The notes beneath the pieces were generated by a model. It was not told the DNA's origin and searched no databases. It was given only the letters and a program-made list of their open reading frames with translations. Positions 54,883 to 64,000 of a DNA stretch of 64,000 bases are shown piece after piece; the stretch's first letter is position 1, and the number at the start of each line of letters is the position of its first letter. Origin of the DNA: Myxococcota bacterium (lineage in GTDB: Bacteria; Myxococcota_C; UBA6777); contig JAKLKB010000013.1 in assembly GCA_023150835.1 (NCBI GenBank), forward strand, positions 20,876 to 84,875. Reading direction: 5' to 3'. A program made the position numbers and the translations under genes.

Positions 54883-55009
54883 CGTACCCGGACCTCCTTA
54901 TCCATGATCAAAAGAACACGAAACGCGGTGTGGCGGCAAAAAGACAAGGCAAGGGCGCAAGAACTCTCCCTCGTTCCCCTTTCCTCCCCCACACGCACGA
55001 GATGAAAAA

Positions 55010-58000
55010 CTACATGATATCCGATGTTTCGCTGGTGATCCCCGCCTTTGCCCTTGGCCTGAGATCGGAGAACAACGTACCTATCCCCATCCACACGGCA
55101 AAAAACATACCCACCCCAAACATCCACCCCACCTCAAACAACACAGGGATCACCGAAAAACACAAAAACAACAGCGGCGTTAAAAACAAGATCGTCTGCT
55201 GCGTCAAAGCCGCCACAACGGGCGCGATCCGCACTCCCGACAACGGTAGCTCTCGCGCCAACGCCCGTCTCACCGCTCTCGACGCATACCGCAAACGCAC
55301 CCAACCAAAGATGCAAAACAACAACACTGTGAACCAAAGCAACAGCGTCACGCCATCCAAAGCGATCCCAAACCAACCCATCCACCCCATCAACACAAGC
55401 GCTGTCAACACCAACGGCCAGACCACCTTCCAAGCATCCACCCCTGATCGCCACAACAACCACACCAACAACCACACCCACAACACCATCCCCCCAAACA
55501 GCGGCCAGATCAGATCTCGCACCCGCTCGATCATCGGCAACCAAAAACGATGCAGCCCTGTGTGTGTCAACCGCACCACACCCGCCCCCCGATCCGTCCG
55601 AAACCAATGCGGATCTTGCACCACAAACAACTCCGCTTCCAACGCTCGCAACAACGCTGCTGCACGCTTCCCACCCGCTGCAAGGGCCTCTCCCAAGCCA
55701 CTACGCAAAAACTCGGGCTGCGCTTTCACTTCCCGCAACACCCGATCCACAAGCTGCTCCCGTTGAAACGCCCGCGATTGCGCAACCAACCTCTGCACCA
55801 CCGATGCCGTCGCATAGCGTATCCCGTCCTTATCCCGCGCAGCCTCAGTCCCCGCCAAAGCCCGCAGCATCGAGCTTTTGACTCGTTCCATCGTAATCCT
55901 TTGACCCTTCGGCAAAGCTGACACCCACCCCTCCAACACCTTCTCTTGTAACGCCCGTGGCAACTCGATATCACACCCCTCACTCTGCAAGTATCGCTGC
56001 AACAACATCCGCAAACGATACGACGATGGCACCGACCAGTCGGCTCTTTGGGCCTCTTGAATCGACGACAAAAACACCGCAACAAGACGCGCTTCGATAT
56101 CCGCATCCAGCGCTGGCCCCCCCAATCGCCGACTCCACAACGACACGCCTTCCGCCACCCATCGCGCCCGCTCTTGCACCAAGAGACGACGCTGTTCGAT
56201 CGACAACTTCTCCCACACCACAGACTCCACCTGTCGCGGGATCGCCTCCAAATACCCGTCGATCCGCGCACTCAGATCGAGATCGGACAACCGCCCCTCC
56301 AAACGCAACCGCGCTTGCAAGATCCCATCTCGCCCTTCCTTGCGCAACAATGTCGCCAACGCTGGCTGCCCTTCCAACAACACCCACAACGCTTCGATCT
56401 GTTTGCGCTCGTTTGGAATTCGCGGACTCCCCGTCATCACGCGATGCAAGTGCCGTATCAACCCCGCGATCGATTGAGGATGCGCGATCTGTGGATCCAC
56501 TTCCATTCGGCGACTTGCGCGCTCCATCCCTCGCAACACTGCTGGATGCCTCAAGTCCCCTTCCATCCGCACGATCAGCGGCGTCGCTCCCCCCAAATGC
56601 TCCCGCATCATCTTCTCCCCTTCCGCAAGAAGCCCATACGCAGGCAAGTATCCCACCAACTCTCGGCCCCACTGTATCCGCCAACATCCCATCCCCGCAA
56701 CACACACCACAGCGATCGTCACTCCCCACCACACCCGACGCCTCCGATACATCCACTGCGCAACACGATCCCCTCGAAGCATCCACTCAGCCCGCTCTTC
56801 TTCGCCCAAACCCGCCGGCTCCTCCAACAACACTTCCGATGGTCGGCTCGCTTCTCCCCGTCGCTCCGCGCTTGTACCCGGTGGCCTCGGCCACAACATC
56901 CACGCAAACAACGTCAACACACACAACGACAACAACCCCACCAAAGCTGCTTCCGCGATCAACCCCCATCCCCACACCGACCACAACAAACTCGCCCCCG
57001 CCATCACCACGCCCGCACTCAACAGCGCGACCCGCAACGACCGCACATATCGACGCGCTGCTTCATAATCTTCTCGGGATAGCCGCTCCGCCACCACGTA
57101 CTCCACCGACCACATCAGCCCCACCCAAAACCACAACAACGGCGCGATCACCCACGCAGGATGCCCTCCCCCAAATACCCACCACAACAACCCACCCAGC
57201 GACACCCCTGACGCCAACGACCACAACAACCACCACAACAACACCCGCCACGACCGCATCAAACACAACAACACAAACACAAACGTCGCCAACGCCATCG
57301 GATACAGCCAAGGAGACTCCCTCCAAAACGACCGCTGCATCAGCGTTTCGATCATCGGCTGACCGCCTAAACCAAACCGCGCTTCGGGTGCAAGCCCATG
57401 AATCTGATCCAAAACCCCCAACAACTCAACTGCAAACGCTTGACGCTTGGCTTGCTCCAACCCCTCCTTCAACACCGCGATCGTCACAGCGACCCGACCA
57501 TCGGGCGAAAACAACGTGCCTCGAAACAACGGATCCCGACCCATCAATTCGCGCAAACGCTTCGCAGCTTCGGGCGTGTACAACGACAACTTCTCGGGAA
57601 ACAGTTTGCGCACCACCATCGTCCGCTGTTCCACACTTATCGATAAGCTCGATGGCAAACTGATCACCCGCTGCACCGCTGCCATCTTGCCCAACGCCTT
57701 CGTCAACGCTTGATTCAACGCGATCAGATCCGCCGACAACACATCTTGCGAAACAGGCGACTGGATCGCGATCGTCACCAAACGATCCAATCCAAAATCC
57801 TGATTCACCCGCGCCATCGCTTGGATCTCGTCCCGCCATCGCTTCGGTATCCCTCCTTCCCCCAACCACACCACACTCTCCCCACCATTCCGCACACGGC
57901 GCGAAAACCACACACTCCCCGCTACCCCCACCACCGCCAAGATCCACAACACCTTCCATTGCCAACGCGCTACACGCGACGACGACGACAACTCCTGCTT

Positions 58001-58018
58001 TGATACACGCTGCTCCAA
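55010..58018 (-). CDS. MMPL/RND family exporter
   Basis: This is an inner-membrane proton-driven exporter of about 1002 residues. I chose TTG 58018, which has AAGGAG seven bases upstream; the frame is open to 58168. The first helix (VLWILAVVGVAGSVWFSRR) precedes a large periplasmic domain (VTIAIQSPVSQDVLSADLIA). A helix bundle with LYPMALATFVFVLLCLMRSW follows. The second half repeats the layout, with a periplasmic domain (EKMMREHLGGATPLIVRMEG) and a final bundle ending GIGTLFSDLRPRAKAG. The substrates of such MMPL proteins are usually lipids. With the LolA-like and barrel genes it forms an envelope-spanning line. Confidence 0.88.
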   Translation of the reverse strand: MEQRVSKQELSSSSRVARWQWKVLWILAVVGVAGSVWFSRRVRNGGESVVWLGEGGIPKRWRDEIQAMARVNQDFGLDRLVTIAIQSPVSQDVLSADLIALNQALTKALGKMAAVQRVISLPSSLSISVEQRTMVVRKLFPEKLSLYTPEAAKRLRELMGRDPLFRGTLFSPDGRVAVTIAVLKEGLEQAKRQAFAVELLGVLDQIHGLAPEARFGLGGQPMIETLMQRSFWRESPWLYPMALATFVFVLLCLMRSWRVLLWWLLWSLASGVSLGGLLWWVFGGGHPAWVIAPLLWFWVGLMWSVEYVVAERLSREDYEAARRYVRSLRVALLSAGVVMAGASLLWSVWGWGLIAEAALVGLLSLCVLTLFAWMLWPRPPGTSAERRGEASRPSEVLLEEPAGLGEEERAEWMLRGDRVAQWMYRRRRVWWGVTIAVVCVAGMGCWRIQWGRELVGYLPAYGLLAEGEKMMREHLGGATPLIVRMEGDLRHPAVLRGMERASRRMEVDPQIAHPQSIAGLIRHLHRVMTGSPRIPNERKQIEALWVLLEGQPALATLLRKEGRDGILQARLRLEGRLSDLDLSARIDGYLEAIPRQVESVVWEKLSIEQRRLLVQERARWVAEGVSLWSRRLGGPALDADIEARLVAVFLSSIQEAQRADWSVPSSYRLRMLLQRYLQSEGCDIELPRALQEKVLEGWVSALPKGQRITMERVKSSMLRALAGTEAARDKDGIRYATASVVQRLVAQSRAFQREQLVDRVLREVKAQPEFLRSGLGEALAAGGKRAAALLRALEAELFVVQDPHWFRTDRGAGVVRLTHTGLHRFWLPMIERVRDLIWPLFGGMVLWVWLLVWLLWRSGVDAWKVVWPLVLTALVLMGWMGWFGIALDGVTLLLWFTVLLFCIFGWVRLRYASRAVRRALARELPLSGVRIAPVVAALTQQTILFLTPLLFLCFSVIPVLFEVGWMFGVGMFFAVWMGIGTLFSDLRPRAKAGITSETSDIM

Positions 58019-58223
58019 CGCTCTCTCCTTCAACTTGCATCCTAAAATCTTTCCCATCACAGCGGCACATTCTATCGATCTCTTCCTCACCGTCAACACA
58101 CGGCCTTCCCCACCCACGATCCGCTCTCCCGTCTGAAAAATCTGCGCCGATCCTCTGTACAGAATCACTACTTTTGGCTATGTACACACAACAGAACGCT
58201 CACCCACGCACCCGCTACCCGCT

Positions 58224-60338
58224 TTGGATGCAGGGCAGGACACGCCTTTGCTCAAAGATCCACTCGTCCAGCAACAAACATGGAACGCCATCCTCTCACA
58301 ACCCGCTCCTTCGATCTCGCAAGAAGAACTCGAAGACTGCCAAGATGAAGCCTTGGACTGCTTGGAATACATCGACGAAAAGCTCGTCGAAATGGAAGGC
58401 GCACCACATAACGAGGCTCTTTGGCAGCGCATTCAAACCACCTATGCGCGGGTTCATGAACTCGGTTGGCTGCTGCGTTTGCGCCCCGGACTCGAACTGT
58501 TGCAGCGCATCCGAGCCTTTCTTGACTACATCCAAACCAAACAACTCGAACTCAAACTCGAAGATATCCGCCATCTCTTGCGTGCAGGCGGCGTCTTGCG
58601 CGAACTGATCCGCTTGCGCAACCTCCCCACACCTCCTCCCCCCTCTCCTGACGCCTTGCTGCTTTCGGCACCGCCCTCTAGCACCGATCTCGGCGAGCCA
58701 CTCGCCCGACACCCCACCCTCAAAAAACAACACCGCGAGATCCTCCAATGGTTTCGCCAACAGATCGAACAAGAAGAGATCGTCCAACGCATGCACGCAG
58801 GCGCAAGCGTCCCCGCACTCGGCGATCTGCTCGTCACCCAAGGCCTGATCTCTCCACCCATCCTCCGCCAAGTCATGGCCGAAAAACCCAAAGATGAACG
58901 CCTCGGTGAAAGCCTGATCAACGCAGGCAAGCTCTCCCCTGCCCAACTTCAAAAAACCCTCGATCTCCAAGAACGCTTCAAACGCCGAACCCACGGAACC
59001 TTCTCCCTCGACAACCAACAGATGCTCGAACTTCGCGGATGGATCGGCGAAATGGGCGCGATGCTTCATCAACTCCAACAACACACCCTCGAAGAACCCA
59101 CCCCACACACACACCCAAACGACGCCATCCCGCACGCCCACACACACTCAGACCACACCCCCTTAAACAGCCCCTCCGCCCCACACACCGACCCCTCCAC
59201 GCTCCATCCCTTCCACACCGAAGGCAAACAGATCGTCCAACACCTGCGCAAACTTCACAAACATCTCGCGCAACGCGTTCGATCGCTCTCCATGATCCCG
59301 CTCAGTCGGCTCTTTGCCCGCCTTCAACCCCACATCGAAGAACTCTCCGCTCGCTTTCAACACCCCCTCACGCTTTCTCTCGAAGACAACGCTTGTGAAG
59401 TCGAACTCTACCAACAAAGCTCCGTCGAGCAGATCCTCCGCGACCTCCTACGCAACGCCATCGAACACGGGATCGAAACCACCGAAGAACGCCAACGCGC
59501 CCACAAGCCTCCGATCGGAACGCTCCGTATACACGCCCACATCGCACAACGCGGCCCCAACGACCCGCACCGCCTGCTGATCCTCACCGTCGAAGACGAC
59601 GGACGCGGACTGGACTGGCCACGCCTCCAAGAAGAAGCCCGCCGACAAGGCTTTCTCCAACGAGACGATACACTCGATGAAAATCGCATCGTTCGCCTTT
59701 TGCTCGAAGAAAAACTTGCCCAAGGCGCACGCTCTCTTTCCGCAGGCATGGGCTTTGTGCAGATCAGCAAACATCTCCAGATCCTTGACGCCACCCTTCA
59801 CTACCACCGCCAAGAACTCGGTGGATGCGCCTTTTCCATCCACCTCCCCATCCCCACCACATACCTCTTTGGGTGCCACTTTTCTCGCTACGGCAGCCAC
59901 TTCTTCATCCCCGCCAGCACTGTCCGCGATATCATCCCCGCCCAAGAAGCCATCACTTCCTACCACACCAACGGACAACTCGCCCTCCATTGGTACGATG
60001 AACCTCTCCTTCCGATCGTCCGCCTCCCTTCCTTCCAACCCCATCGACCCCACAAAACCCCTCCCCACGCTTTTGTGCTCCCCCCCAACCAAGCCCTCCA
60101 ACAATCCGTCGGACACAGCTCCTATCTCGTCATGGAATCCACCGAAGGCTTGATCGCCCTCTACGTCGACACCATCCACGCCGATCAAATGGCCGAACTC
60201 GTCTTTGTCGGCAGCAGTTATCTCCAACACCCCGCGATCAGCGGTGGCGCTCGACTCACCAACGGCACCTACGCTTGGATCATCGACCCCGCCAAACTCT
60301 ATCTCTCCCATCTATCCGCCTCTTCCAATATGCCTTGA
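58224..60338 (+). CDS. CheA-like histidine kinase with degenerate HPt and MshEN-like insert
   Basis: This is a 704-residue cytoplasmic protein; the start is uncertain (TTG 58224 used, no clear ribosome site). Residues about 25-125 look like an HPt helix bundle with TTYARVHELGWLLRL at the phosphorylation site, lacking the usual Lys-Gly after His. At about 190-255 two LGxxLVxxGxIs-like units (LGDLLVTQGLISPPILRQVM, LGESLINAGKLSPAQLQKTL) resemble the N-terminal domain of type II secretion ATPases. A His-rich spacer follows. The CheA core has LRDLLRNAIEHGIETTEERQ (N box), LTVEDDGRGLDW and AGMGFVQISKHL. A CheW-like domain (TYLFGCHFSRYGSHFFIPAS) ends the protein. No receptor or CheY is nearby. Confidence 0.87.
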   Translation: MDAGQDTPLLKDPLVQQQTWNAILSQPAPSISQEELEDCQDEALDCLEYIDEKLVEMEGAPHNEALWQRIQTTYARVHELGWLLRLRPGLELLQRIRAFLDYIQTKQLELKLEDIRHLLRAGGVLRELIRLRNLPTPPPPSPDALLLSAPPSSTDLGEPLARHPTLKKQHREILQWFRQQIEQEEIVQRMHAGASVPALGDLLVTQGLISPPILRQVMAEKPKDERLGESLINAGKLSPAQLQKTLDLQERFKRRTHGTFSLDNQQMLELRGWIGEMGAMLHQLQQHTLEEPTPHTHPNDAIPHAHTHSDHTPLNSPSAPHTDPSTLHPFHTEGKQIVQHLRKLHKHLAQRVRSLSMIPLSRLFARLQPHIEELSARFQHPLTLSLEDNACEVELYQQSSVEQILRDLLRNAIEHGIETTEERQRAHKPPIGTLRIHAHIAQRGPNDPHRLLILTVEDDGRGLDWPRLQEEARRQGFLQRDDTLDENRIVRLLLEEKLAQGARSLSAGMGFVQISKHLQILDATLHYHRQELGGCAFSIHLPIPTTYLFGCHFSRYGSHFFIPASTVRDIIPAQEAITSYHTNGQLALHWYDEPLLPIVRLPSFQPHRPHKTPPHAFVLPPNQALQQSVGHSSYLVMESTEGLIALYVDTIHADQMAELVFVGSSYLQHPAISGGARLTNGTYAWIIDPAKLYLSHLSASSNMP

Positions 60339-60495
60339 CACACCAACTTCCCCCTTGTTAGAGTGCGCCTTCTTTTCGGGGCCATCGCACCCACCCATCC
60401 GCCCTGCTTTATCGGATACAACGGTCGCGATGACGTACGATAATTCGAGAGAACGATCACGAATTCCACGCCAAAGGATATACAACGTCCGTGGT

Positions 60496-60650
60496 GTCTT
60501 AGGATATCCGCCCGCTGCGTGATCGCAAAACGTAGGGGCAGCCCCTATAGATGGAACAATCGAGTCGCAGACATCCGGTCTTAGGATATCCGCCCGCTGC
60601 GTGATCGCAAAACGTAGGGGCAGCCCCCCGTGGCTGCCCTATTACAGGGC
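60496..60650 (+). repeat. Two copies of dispersed repeat family B
   Basis: A 50-base stretch at 60496-60545 recurs exactly at 60578-60627 (period 82; contains ATCCGCCCGCTGCGTGATCG and AAAACGTAGGGGCAGCCCC). The second copy continues with the palindromic half to about 60650. It is related to 2645-2816 and 63767-63792. Confidence 0.9.
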
Positions 60651-60798
60651 GTCTACGTACTATCCTTTGTTGTGTACATCACTCGGATTTCGTGTAAGTC
60701 CTCATCCTCTCCGAAAAACAAACTCGACCCTTTGGCTCTCGTCTCTCCACAAAGCAGCACCTCGATCAACGAAGTGCCTTCGATCCCTTTTCATTCCC

Positions 60799-60814
60799 CT
60801 CTGGATATCCAGAG
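60799..60814. promoter_or_regulatory. Perfect 16-bp palindrome before ileS
   Basis: CTCTGGATATCCAGAG is self-complementary and ends 20 bases before the ileS start. It could be an operator or an RNA hairpin close to the ribosome site. Its GATATC centre is a word common in this genome, so chance is not excluded. Confidence 0.3.
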
Positions 60815-60833
60815 CAGCACGCGGAGTTTCTTG

Positions 60834-63707
60834 ATGACGCAAGAAGATACAAAAGACAAAGATCCCTACAAAAAAACCCTCAACCTGCCGCAAACACGCT
60901 TTGCCATGCGCGCAAACCTCGTCCAAAACGAGCCACAGTTCCAGAAACGATGGGATAAAATCGAGATCTTCTCGCGCATCCGCAACCAGCACTCCCCCAA
61001 CGGACCCTTTGTCTTTCACGACGGCCCACCCTACGCCAACGGCTCGATCCATCTCGGACACCTCCTCAACAAAGTCCTCAAAGATCTCGTCGTCCGCTCC
61101 CGTAGCATGGCCGGATTCGAGGTTAACTTCGTCCCGGGCTGGGATTGTCACGGCCTCCCGATCGAACACAAAGTCGTCCAAGAACTCGGTGACAAGGCCC
61201 GTGAGATGGTCCCCCTTCAGATCCGTGGACGCTGCAAAACCTACGCAGAAAAATTCATCAAAGTCCAAGCCCAACAAATGCAACGCCTCGGAACACTCGG
61301 CGATTACAACCACCCCTACATCACGATGGACCCCACCTACGAAGGCGCTGTCCTCGAAGTCTTTGCCGATCTCGTCCAAGAAGGGCTCGTCTACCGCGCC
61401 CTCAAACCCGTCCACTGGTCCGTCGCCAACCAAACCGCCCTCGCCGAAGCTGAACTCGAATACGAAGATCGCCAAGATATCAGCATCTACGTCCTCTTTG
61501 CGATCACCGATCCCCACGCTCTCCCCTCCGAACTCCACGCCCCCACCGACACACCCGTCCATCTAATGATCTGGACCACAACCCCATGGACCCTCCCCGC
61601 AAACCTCGCTGTTGCCGTCGCTGCCAACGAACAATACGGACTTTACCGCTTTACTCAAAACGGCCAAACCCGATGCGCCGTGATCGGTTCTGCCCTCCAC
61701 GAAACCGTCCTCCAAAAAGGCGGTGCCACCGACATCTCCTGCCTTGGAACCGTCCAAGGTAGCGCGCTCGTCGACGCCAAACTCCGTTATCAACACCCCT
61801 TTGTCGATCGCACAAGCCCCGTCGTCAGCGCCGATTACGTCACTCTCACCGATGGAACGGGACTTGTTCACACCGCCCCCGGACATGGGGCCGAAGACTA
61901 CCAAACCGGCTTGCGCGAAGGACTCGATATCTACTGCCCTGTGCGCGCCGACGGAACCTACGATGAATCCGTCCCCTCATGGCTCCAAGGCAAAGATATC
62001 TGGAAAGCCAACTCCGGCATCGTCGAACACCTCCGAGAAAGCCACGCCCTCTTCCACGATCATCTCTTTTGGCACAGCTACCCGCACGATTGGCGCAGCA
62101 AAACCCCCACCATCTTCCGCGCCACCGACCAATGGTTTATCGGCGTCGATCGCGTCGCTCAAAGCAAACAAAAAACCTTGCGCGAACTCGCCCTTGAGGC
62201 CGCGAAAGAAACCATCCAATTTGTCCCAGAGTGGGGCGAAAACCGCTTGCGCGGGATGCTCGAAGCCCGACCCGACTGGTGCATCAGCCGCCAACGCGCA
62301 TGGGGACTCCCCATCCCCGCCTTTTACAACGCTCACGATGAACTCCTGTTGACCGCCGAAAGCGTCCGCGCTGTCGCTCGCACCCTCCGACAAAAAGGCT
62401 CCGACTTCTGGTTCAAAGCCAACTCCGCCGATCTGCTCGGTGATTACGATCCCAACCAAGATCCACAAGCTCCCCTTTGGGCCAAACAAGGCGGAAAATC
62501 CGCACTCTCCGCACTTCGCCTCTCCAACGATATCTTTGATGTCTGGTTCGAGTCGGGTTCTTCGTGGAATGCCGTCTTGCGCGAACGCAACATCGGCTAC
62601 CCCGCCGACCTCTACCTCGAAGGTTCCGATCAACATCGTGGCTGGTTCCAATTGTCCCTTCTCCCCGCCCTCGGCGCGACAGGACAGTCACCCTTCAAAA
62701 CCGTCCTCACTCACGGCTTTATGGTCGACGCCAAAGGCCGCAAAATGAGCAAGTCCGAAGGCAACACCATCGAAGTTGAAGACCTCCTCAAAGAACACGG
62801 GGCCGATGTCTGCCGCTGGTGGGTCAGCTCTCTCAACTACGCCAACGATATCAAAGTCGACCAAAAGTTCTTTCACGTCGCAAGCGAAGAGTACCGCAAG
62901 ATCCGAAACACCATCCGTTTCTTGCTCGCCAACCTCTACGACTTCGACCCCAACACCGATCGCTACACCCTCACCTCCGAAGATCGCCATAGCATCGACT
63001 TTTGGGCCCACAACGAACTCCAAAAACTCACCCACGAGATCCTCTCGGCCTACCAAGAACTCCAATTCAAACGTGTTCGAGAAGCTCTCTTCCTGTTCGC
63101 CAACGACACCATGAGCGCCATCTACATGGCCGCCACCAAAGATCGTCTCTACTGCGAAAAGCCCTCCTCACCGAAGCGACGACGCACCCAAACCGTCATG
63201 TACGATACCGCTGTCGCCATGATCCAACTCTCCGCACCGATCCTCGTCCACACCGCCGAAGAAGCATGGCTGTCCTTGCACAACCTCGATCCCAAAGACA
63301 GCGACGCAAGCGTTCACCTAACCCACTTCCCCACCGCCCAACCCGTCGATCACGCCCTATCCAACGACTGGCAAGCCCTCATGGACCTGCGCGAAAAGAT
63401 CCTCAAAGCCCTCGAAGAAGCCAAAGAAACCCCCGGCATCTCCTTTGCGATGGACGCTGGTATCCAAGCCACCGTCCCCGCCGAACTCTACGCCCAGATC
63501 TCTCCCTACGCCCCCGAGATGCCCGACCTCTGCAACGTCAGCCGTTTCGCCCTCCACATCGGCCCACAGATCCACATCCAAGTCGATGACCTCCGCCAAG
63601 AACCCCGCTGCGCCCGCTCTTGGAAACGCGACGGAACCGTCCAGACTCGCGGCGAAGACGGAGCCCCCCTCTCTCTCCGCGACGCCCAAGTCCTCGGCCT
63701 CCTCTAA
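60834..63707 (+). CDS. ileS: Isoleucine--tRNA ligase, zinc-site Cys largely lost
   Basis: This enzyme charges tRNA-Ile. It has 957 residues from ATG 60834 (CGGAG upstream); the upstream open frame reads through repeats and is not coding. Motifs: FHDGPPYANGSIHLGHLLNK with the HIGH variant HLGH, WDCHGLPIEHKVV, an editing domain (WTTTPWTLPANLAVAV), ARPDWCISRQRAWGLPIPAF, EGSDQHRGWFQ and KMSKSEGN. The extreme C-terminus, where bacterial IleRS has Cys-x2-Cys...Cys-x2-Cys for zinc, reads CARSWKRDG...LSLRDAQ, keeping only one Cys. Length and motifs are otherwise those of the standard bacterial type. Confidence 0.97.
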   Translation: MTQEDTKDKDPYKKTLNLPQTRFAMRANLVQNEPQFQKRWDKIEIFSRIRNQHSPNGPFVFHDGPPYANGSIHLGHLLNKVLKDLVVRSRSMAGFEVNFVPGWDCHGLPIEHKVVQELGDKAREMVPLQIRGRCKTYAEKFIKVQAQQMQRLGTLGDYNHPYITMDPTYEGAVLEVFADLVQEGLVYRALKPVHWSVANQTALAEAELEYEDRQDISIYVLFAITDPHALPSELHAPTDTPVHLMIWTTTPWTLPANLAVAVAANEQYGLYRFTQNGQTRCAVIGSALHETVLQKGGATDISCLGTVQGSALVDAKLRYQHPFVDRTSPVVSADYVTLTDGTGLVHTAPGHGAEDYQTGLREGLDIYCPVRADGTYDESVPSWLQGKDIWKANSGIVEHLRESHALFHDHLFWHSYPHDWRSKTPTIFRATDQWFIGVDRVAQSKQKTLRELALEAAKETIQFVPEWGENRLRGMLEARPDWCISRQRAWGLPIPAFYNAHDELLLTAESVRAVARTLRQKGSDFWFKANSADLLGDYDPNQDPQAPLWAKQGGKSALSALRLSNDIFDVWFESGSSWNAVLRERNIGYPADLYLEGSDQHRGWFQLSLLPALGATGQSPFKTVLTHGFMVDAKGRKMSKSEGNTIEVEDLLKEHGADVCRWWVSSLNYANDIKVDQKFFHVASEEYRKIRNTIRFLLANLYDFDPNTDRYTLTSEDRHSIDFWAHNELQKLTHEILSAYQELQFKRVREALFLFANDTMSAIYMAATKDRLYCEKPSSPKRRRTQTVMYDTAVAMIQLSAPILVHTAEEAWLSLHNLDPKDSDASVHLTHFPTAQPVDHALSNDWQALMDLREKILKALEEAKETPGISFAMDAGIQATVPAELYAQISPYAPEMPDLCNVSRFALHIGPQIHIQVDDLRQEPRCARSWKRDGTVQTRGEDGAPLSLRDAQVLGLL

Positions 63708-64000
63708 CTCTCTCCCTCGCTCCTGCCTTATACGATATCCGAGCGATGTGTGATCGCCCGATTCTTGGGCAGCCACAGGGGGCTGCCCCTACACCGTTAC
63801 GGTAACACTATGGGCGGATTTCGTATTACTTCTTCCGTTTTTTGGGGGCACTGCCCCCACCACTTGGACCAACTCAATCGATTCGTTTCGCTGACAACAC
63901 GACTCTTTTTTCCCTGCGTAACGAGGTTTCTGCTCCGGACTGTTCGCTTTGACGGCTGCTTTTTTCAAAGCAAACAGTTTCTACGAGTTCCGTCCGTGAA
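63708..64000. repeat. Repeat-rich end of window, inverted family B copy and hairpins
   Basis: GGGCAGCCACAGGGGGCTGC at 63767 onward is the inverted counterpart of the family B repeat. GGGGGCACTGCCCCC at about 63844 is a perfect small hairpin. GTTCGCTTTGA (63942-63952) pairs with TCAAAGCAAAC (63965-63975) with one mismatch across a T-rich loop. I see no gene. Any of these could end ileS transcription, though none has a downstream T-run. Confidence 0.6.

Larger units (their letters stand above)
60339..60833. other. Gene-free region upstream of ileS
   Basis: The 495 bases hold two copies of dispersed repeat family B and a 16-base palindrome near the ileS start. No T-box (no conserved T-box sequence or terminator) was seen. 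I see no coding sequence. Confidence 0.5.

Noticed and set aside
55957-57663. Long open frame on the plus strand (568 codons)
   Set aside because: It lies antisense to the MMPL exporter; composition (Thr/Pro/Ala/Ser runs) is that of a shadow frame and it has no domain.
60339-60833. T-box riboswitch upstream of ileS
   Set aside because: No conserved T-box sequence, specifier stem or terminator; the region is mostly dispersed repeats.
1-64000. tRNA, rRNA, IS transposase, prophage or integrase genes
   Set aside because: I scanned for cloverleaf-like starts, DDE/Tyr-recombinase motifs and phage proteins and saw none that I could support.

Overview
The window looks like chromosome of a Gram-negative bacterium of the Myxococcota/deltaproteobacterial type. 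This is inferred from content, not from a marker gene. It has two Ser/Thr protein kinases with long low-complexity tails, a TPR lipoprotein with an AgmX/PglI-like C-terminus, Cys-rich lipoproteins, several outer-membrane proteins, an Lgt with a His-Asp-His-Pro-Gly variant of its signature, and type III secretion (T3SS) proteins. Start codons are often TTG or GTG behind good GGAGG-type ribosome sites. The DNA is rich in GATC and GATATC, and small dispersed GC-rich repeats sit between genes. I saw no tRNA, rRNA, CRISPR array, IS transposase or phage gene.

Left part (1-8.4 kb): the 5' part of valS, a one-helix membrane protein, a small conserved protein, a four-helix membrane protein, a secreted DUF4476 protein, a UbiB-type kinase-like protein, two outer-membrane proteins and hpt. 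From 8.4 to 18 kb on the minus strand come a 1607-residue SIR2-like/transmembrane/NACHT-like/repeat protein with eroded active sites, a divergent acyl-CoA dehydrogenase, SctV of a T3SS export gate and a SycD-like TPR chaperone. From 18.5 to 25.7 kb lie lipoproteins, a TPR/AgmX protein, lgt and an unrecognised protein with a His-rich tandem repeat.

The core housekeeping block runs from 25.9 to 38.1 kb on the plus strand: dnaK, then rimP-nusA-ylxR/L7Ae-infB-DUF503-rbfA-nrnA-truB. A promoter and an intrinsic-terminator-like hairpin precede rimP. These genes couple translation initiation, transcription elongation, ribosome maturation and RNA turnover. Several of the proteins carry unusual low-complexity extensions, most strikingly IF-2.

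Right part (38.1-64 kb): a Ser/Thr kinase-TPR protein, a MATE exporter, a class I aminotransferase, rnc, small unknown proteins, a P13-like membrane protein, trmL and a second membrane-anchored kinase. A minus-strand operon follows, encoding an MMPL/RND exporter, a LolA-like lipoprotein-sorting protein and an outer-membrane barrel, probably a lipid export line. It is followed by an orphan CheA-like histidine kinase and ileS.

The most noteworthy items are the SIR2/NACHT-like protein with degenerate motifs, the sctV-chaperone pair, repeated 3' gene ends downstream of two genes, the strong GATC codon-context bias, and loss of expected catalytic or zinc residues in the acyl-CoA dehydrogenase and IleRS.
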